This document shows, in pieces, positions 5,110 to 7,391 of a DNA stretch of 7,391 nt. Source of the stretch: an uncultured Clostridia bacterium (GTDB lineage: Bacteria; Bacillota; Clostridia; Oscillospirales; Acutalibacteraceae); the NCBI GenBank assembly GCA_937897215.1, contig CALCBQ010000094.1, positions 1-7,391 on the forward strand, given 5' to 3'. The notes beneath the pieces are model-generated. The model made no database searches. It had not been told where the DNA came from and saw nothing but the letters and a program-made list of their open reading frames with translations. Within the stretch, counting starts at the first letter, position 1, and every line of letters begins with the position of its first letter. Made by a program: the position numbers and the translations under genes.

Positions 5110-5912
5110 GTTACATAGAAAATCGTAGGTTTAATTTCTTCACTTTTATAGCTATAAGGTCGTGTTATTGCTTTGTAGAAACTGTATCTTGCCATTTTTA
5201 TATAAGGCAAAACGTAGAATATGGGAACAATAAGAATACACGAGAAAACCCAACCTAATAATGATAATCGGTAAAAAGAGTATCTTATTGTATTTTTTTC
5301 AATCAACTCAACACTTTTTGCAAGCACCTTTATTGAGTCGGTTTCTGTATGTGAAAAAATCACAAAATTGCACATCGAATATCTTTTAAGCGTTACATAA
5401 AGAAAACTTAAACCAATAAAAAACAAAATGATTGCAGACACAAAAAGAGTAAGCATTACGTTAAATGAATACTGATTTGAAATTACAGAATAATACAAAG
5501 TTGCTCCAACGACTGCACAAGGCAACAAATAAAATGCAGACCACGCGACAGATATAAAAAACTTTAATATTGATACAGAAATTGCCCTCATACACATACT
5601 AAACTTAAGTTTAATATGTGTTTTAGTGTTTTTTGAATAGAAATATTTATCTGAATACAACTGAATAATTCGCCACAACAAAAAAGAAATGCATACAGTT
5701 ACAGTTAACAGTGTCGCTTTAAAATATATTTCATAATATGAAATAGCAGTAACAAATGAAAAATCCGCATTTTTTAGAAAAATGTAGAAATAATAATTCA
5801 AACCAAAAAGTGTGAAAATACTTACATAAGGCAAGGCGGACATAACAAAACTTTTAAAATAATTCTTTACAAGTTTTTTCTTGGCATTAAGTTTTATATA
5901 CGAAAAATTCAT
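5091..5912 (-). CDS. Multi-pass membrane protein, DUF975-like, function unknown
   Basis: A 273-residue hydrophobic protein with about five to six membrane segments (roughly residues 20-46, 63-86, 110-140, 150-175, 216-240). The lysine-rich amphipathic N-terminus (LNAKKKLVKNYFKS) and the C-terminal block RLSLLGW (215-221), then LPYIKMARYSFY (235-246), resemble the DUF975 family, where a similar GW...PY...A..FY pattern closes the last helix. This is by eye and only moderately certain; no catalytic or transport motif is visible and I assign no function. The charged tail (SEEIKP...TKKEKA) is probably cytoplasmic. The ATG has a good ribosome binding site, GGGGGAGAG (5925 to 5917 on the minus strand). 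It is convergent with pduL and divergent from glmS, so it forms its own unit. Codon use is markedly A/T-rich compared with pduL and the permease. Confidence 0.72.
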   Translation of the reverse strand: MNFSYIKLNAKKKLVKNYFKSFVMSALPYVSIFTLFGLNYYFYIFLKNADFSFVTAISYYEIYFKATLLTVTVCISFLLWRIIQLYSDKYFYSKNTKTHIKLKFSMCMRAISVSILKFFISVAWSAFYLLPCAVVGATLYYSVISNQYSFNVMLTLFVSAIILFFIGLSFLYVTLKRYSMCNFVIFSHTETDSIKVLAKSVELIEKNTIRYSFYRLSLLGWVFSCILIVPIFYVLPYIKMARYSFYKAITRPYSYKSEEIKPTIFYVTKKEKA

Positions 5913-5993
5913 TTGACTCTCCCCCTTTTTAAATTACTGATTACCCTTATTGTTGGCATAAAATTCATTAAAAATACTTAAAGGAGGATTTTT
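5913..5993. promoter_or_regulatory. Divergent intergenic region before glmS
   Basis: These 81 bp must hold the promoters of both flanking genes. A possible glmS -10 is TAAAAT (5959-5964) with TTACTG (5934-5939) as a poor -35 at a long 19-bp spacing; for the minus-strand gene I see no convincing boxes. A consensus ribosome binding site AAGGAGG (5981-5987) lies 6 nt before the glmS ATG. I find no glmS ribozyme core here, and the space is too short for one. Confidence 0.4.
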
Positions 5994-7391
5994 ATGTGCG
6001 GAATAGTTGGTTTTATTGGCGAAGAAAATGCGGCTCCCATTCTTCTCCACGGGCTTCGTCGCCTTGAATATCGCGGTTATGATTCGGCGGGGATTGCAGT
6101 ATATAACAACGAAGTTTCAGTTATAAAAGAAAAAGGCAGAATTGATAATCTGCAAGTTGAGGTTAACAAGGAAAATCCGCAAGGCACAATTGGAATAGGA
6201 CACACCCGCTGGGCTACTCACGGAATTCCTGATAAGACAAATGCGCATCCTCACAAGTCTATGAATGGCATTGTTACGCTTGTGCATAACGGAATTATCG
6301 AAAACTACATTGAACTTAAAAATGACCTTGTTGCAAAGGGTTATGAATTCAAATCACAAACTGATACAGAAGTTATTGCGGGGCTGTTTGACTGTCTTTT
6401 TAACGGAGATGCAATTGCTACACTCATAAAAACTGCATCTATGCTTGAGGGTTCTTATGCAGTTGCTATGCTTGTAAAAGGATATAAAGACACCATTTTT
6501 GCTATGAAAAAGGATAGCCCTTTAATTGTGGGTAAAGGTAAAAATGAGAATTATCTTGCATCGGATATTCCTGCCATACTGCCATATACTCGCGACTGCT
6601 ATATTGTAAATGATGGCGAATTCATTGAGCTTTCAAAAGATGAAATCAAAGTTTACGATGAAAATGGTACACCAAAAAAATGCGAAATCAAAACAATCAA
6701 TTTGAGTATTGACTCTGCCGAAAAAGGCGGTTATGACTACTTTATGGCAAAAGAAATTTATGAACAGCCTAAAGCAGTTCGCGACACAGTTTCTCCTCTT
6801 ATAAAAAACGGTAAAATTGTTCTTCCATTCGAGTTTCCTGAAAACTTTATAAAAGAACTCAAACGAGTTTACATTGTTGCTTGCGGTAGCGCTTATCATG
6901 TAGGAATGACTGCAAAATACATTATTGAGGATATGGCTCGCATTCCTGTAACTGTTGATATTGCAAGTGAGTTCAGATACCGCAACCCTATAATCGAAAA
7001 AGGCGACCTTTGTATTTTTGTCAGCCAGTCAGGAGAAACCGCAGACACTCTGGCGTCTTTAAGAGAAGCGAAAAAGCGTGGTGCATTCACACTTTCAATT
7101 GTAAATGTGTTTTACAGTACAATCGCACGGGAATCTGACGGTGTAATTTATACAAATGCAGGAGCAGAAATTGCAGTTGCAACTACAAAGGCTTTTTCGG
7201 CTCAACTTGGTGTGTCATACATTCTCGCATCATTTTTAGCGTATGAAAAAGGTCTTATTAATGATGAATTTTTAAGGACGTTCACTGACGAAATACTCTG
7301 TTTGCCCGAAAAAATTAACAATACATTTGATTGCGATAAAAATACAAAAAAACTTGCAGAAAAAATTAAAAATCAAGAGCATATTTTCTTT
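5994..7391 (+). CDS. glmS: Glucosamine-fructose-6-phosphate aminotransferase (isomerizing), 3' truncated by window
   Basis: GlmS converts fructose-6-phosphate and glutamine to glucosamine-6-phosphate and glutamate, the first step toward UDP-GlcNAc and peptidoglycan. The reading frame is open for 466 codons to the window edge; full proteins are about 600 residues, so most of the second sugar-isomerase (SIS) domain is missing. The N-terminal glutaminase begins MCGIVGFIG, with C2 as the nucleophile after Met removal, followed by RRLEYRGYDSAG (22-33), HTRWATHG (70-77) and HNG (98-100). The interdomain signature MAKEIYEQP is at 251-259. The first SIS domain shows CGSA (297-300), SQSGETADT (344-352) and ATTKAF (396-401). 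CGSA replaces the CGTS of E. coli, and NVFYST (371-376) replaces the usual NV.GS; both lie near the sugar-phosphate site. The ATG has a consensus AAGGAGG 6 nt upstream. Confidence 0.96.
   Translation, partial: MCGIVGFIGEENAAPILLHGLRRLEYRGYDSAGIAVYNNEVSVIKEKGRIDNLQVEVNKENPQGTIGIGHTRWATHGIPDKTNAHPHKSMNGIVTLVHNGIIENYIELKNDLVAKGYEFKSQTDTEVIAGLFDCLFNGDAIATLIKTASMLEGSYAVAMLVKGYKDTIFAMKKDSPLIVGKGKNENYLASDIPAILPYTRDCYIVNDGEFIELSKDEIKVYDENGTPKKCEIKTINLSIDSAEKGGYDYFMAKEIYEQPKAVRDTVSPLIKNGKIVLPFEFPENFIKELKRVYIVACGSAYHVGMTAKYIIEDMARIPVTVDIASEFRYRNPIIEKGDLCIFVSQSGETADTLASLREAKKRGAFTLSIVNVFYSTIARESDGVIYTNAGAEIAVATTKAFSAQLGVSYILASFLAYEKGLINDEFLRTFTDEILCLPEKINNTFDCDKNTKKLAEKIKNQEHIFF

Noticed and set aside
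1..7391. CRISPR array, insertion sequence, prophage, toxin-antitoxin or defence system
   Set aside because: No regularly spaced repeats, transposase, integrase or defence-related motifs are present; every gene but the membrane protein fits a known enzyme or transporter family.

Overview
This window is an ordinary-looking AT-rich chromosomal segment of a low-GC Gram-positive anaerobe. A gut-type clostridium (Oscillospiraceae/Ruminococcaceae-like) is my best guess. The basis is the A/T-rich codon use, purine-rich ribosome binding sites, a housekeeping PduL-type phosphotransacylase, a SteT-like amino-acid permease, and two copies of a two-hairpin intergenic repeat of a kind I associate with such genomes. 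The taxonomic call is inference. I see no mobile element, CRISPR array, tRNA, rRNA or phage gene.

Layout. Bases 1-238 are non-coding: a two-hairpin repeat (R1), a weak terminator-like hairpin, and a near-consensus promoter whose -10 box sits inside a perfect 10-bp inverted repeat. This promoter drives an APC-superfamily amino-acid permease (239-1672), which is closed by a strong intrinsic terminator. A second promoter follows at once, and its -10 box also lies in a perfect palindrome. Its leader carries the second repeat copy (R2). It appears to drive a tight three-gene operon: an FkbM-type methyltransferase with an extra N-terminal Rossmann-like domain (1834-2886), a Cof-type HAD phosphatase (2895-3737) and a beta-phosphoglucomutase-like HAD hydrolase (3739-4386). 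A new promoter then serves a PduL phosphotransacylase (4478-5050), which ends at an intrinsic terminator. Convergent to it is a multi-pass membrane protein resembling the DUF975 family (5091-5912, minus strand), whose stop codon lies inside that terminator stem. Divergent from the membrane protein is glmS (5994 to the window edge, 466 codons, C-terminus missing).

How the parts relate. The permease and PduL fit amino-acid uptake and acyl-CoA/acyl-phosphate energy conservation in a fermenter. GlmS makes glucosamine-6-phosphate for the cell wall. The FkbM/HAD/HAD operon has no assignable pathway; its members look like a small-molecule or glycan methyltransferase with two phosphatases of unknown substrate.

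I did not find a clearly new biological system. The most interesting signals are regulatory. The R2 leader repeat contains a segment perfectly complementary to the ribosome binding site of the FkbM gene, and that segment overlaps an alternative hairpin. Two promoters have palindromes over their -10 boxes. A stop codon is embedded in a convergent terminator. glmS has no room for the usual Firmicutes glmS ribozyme.
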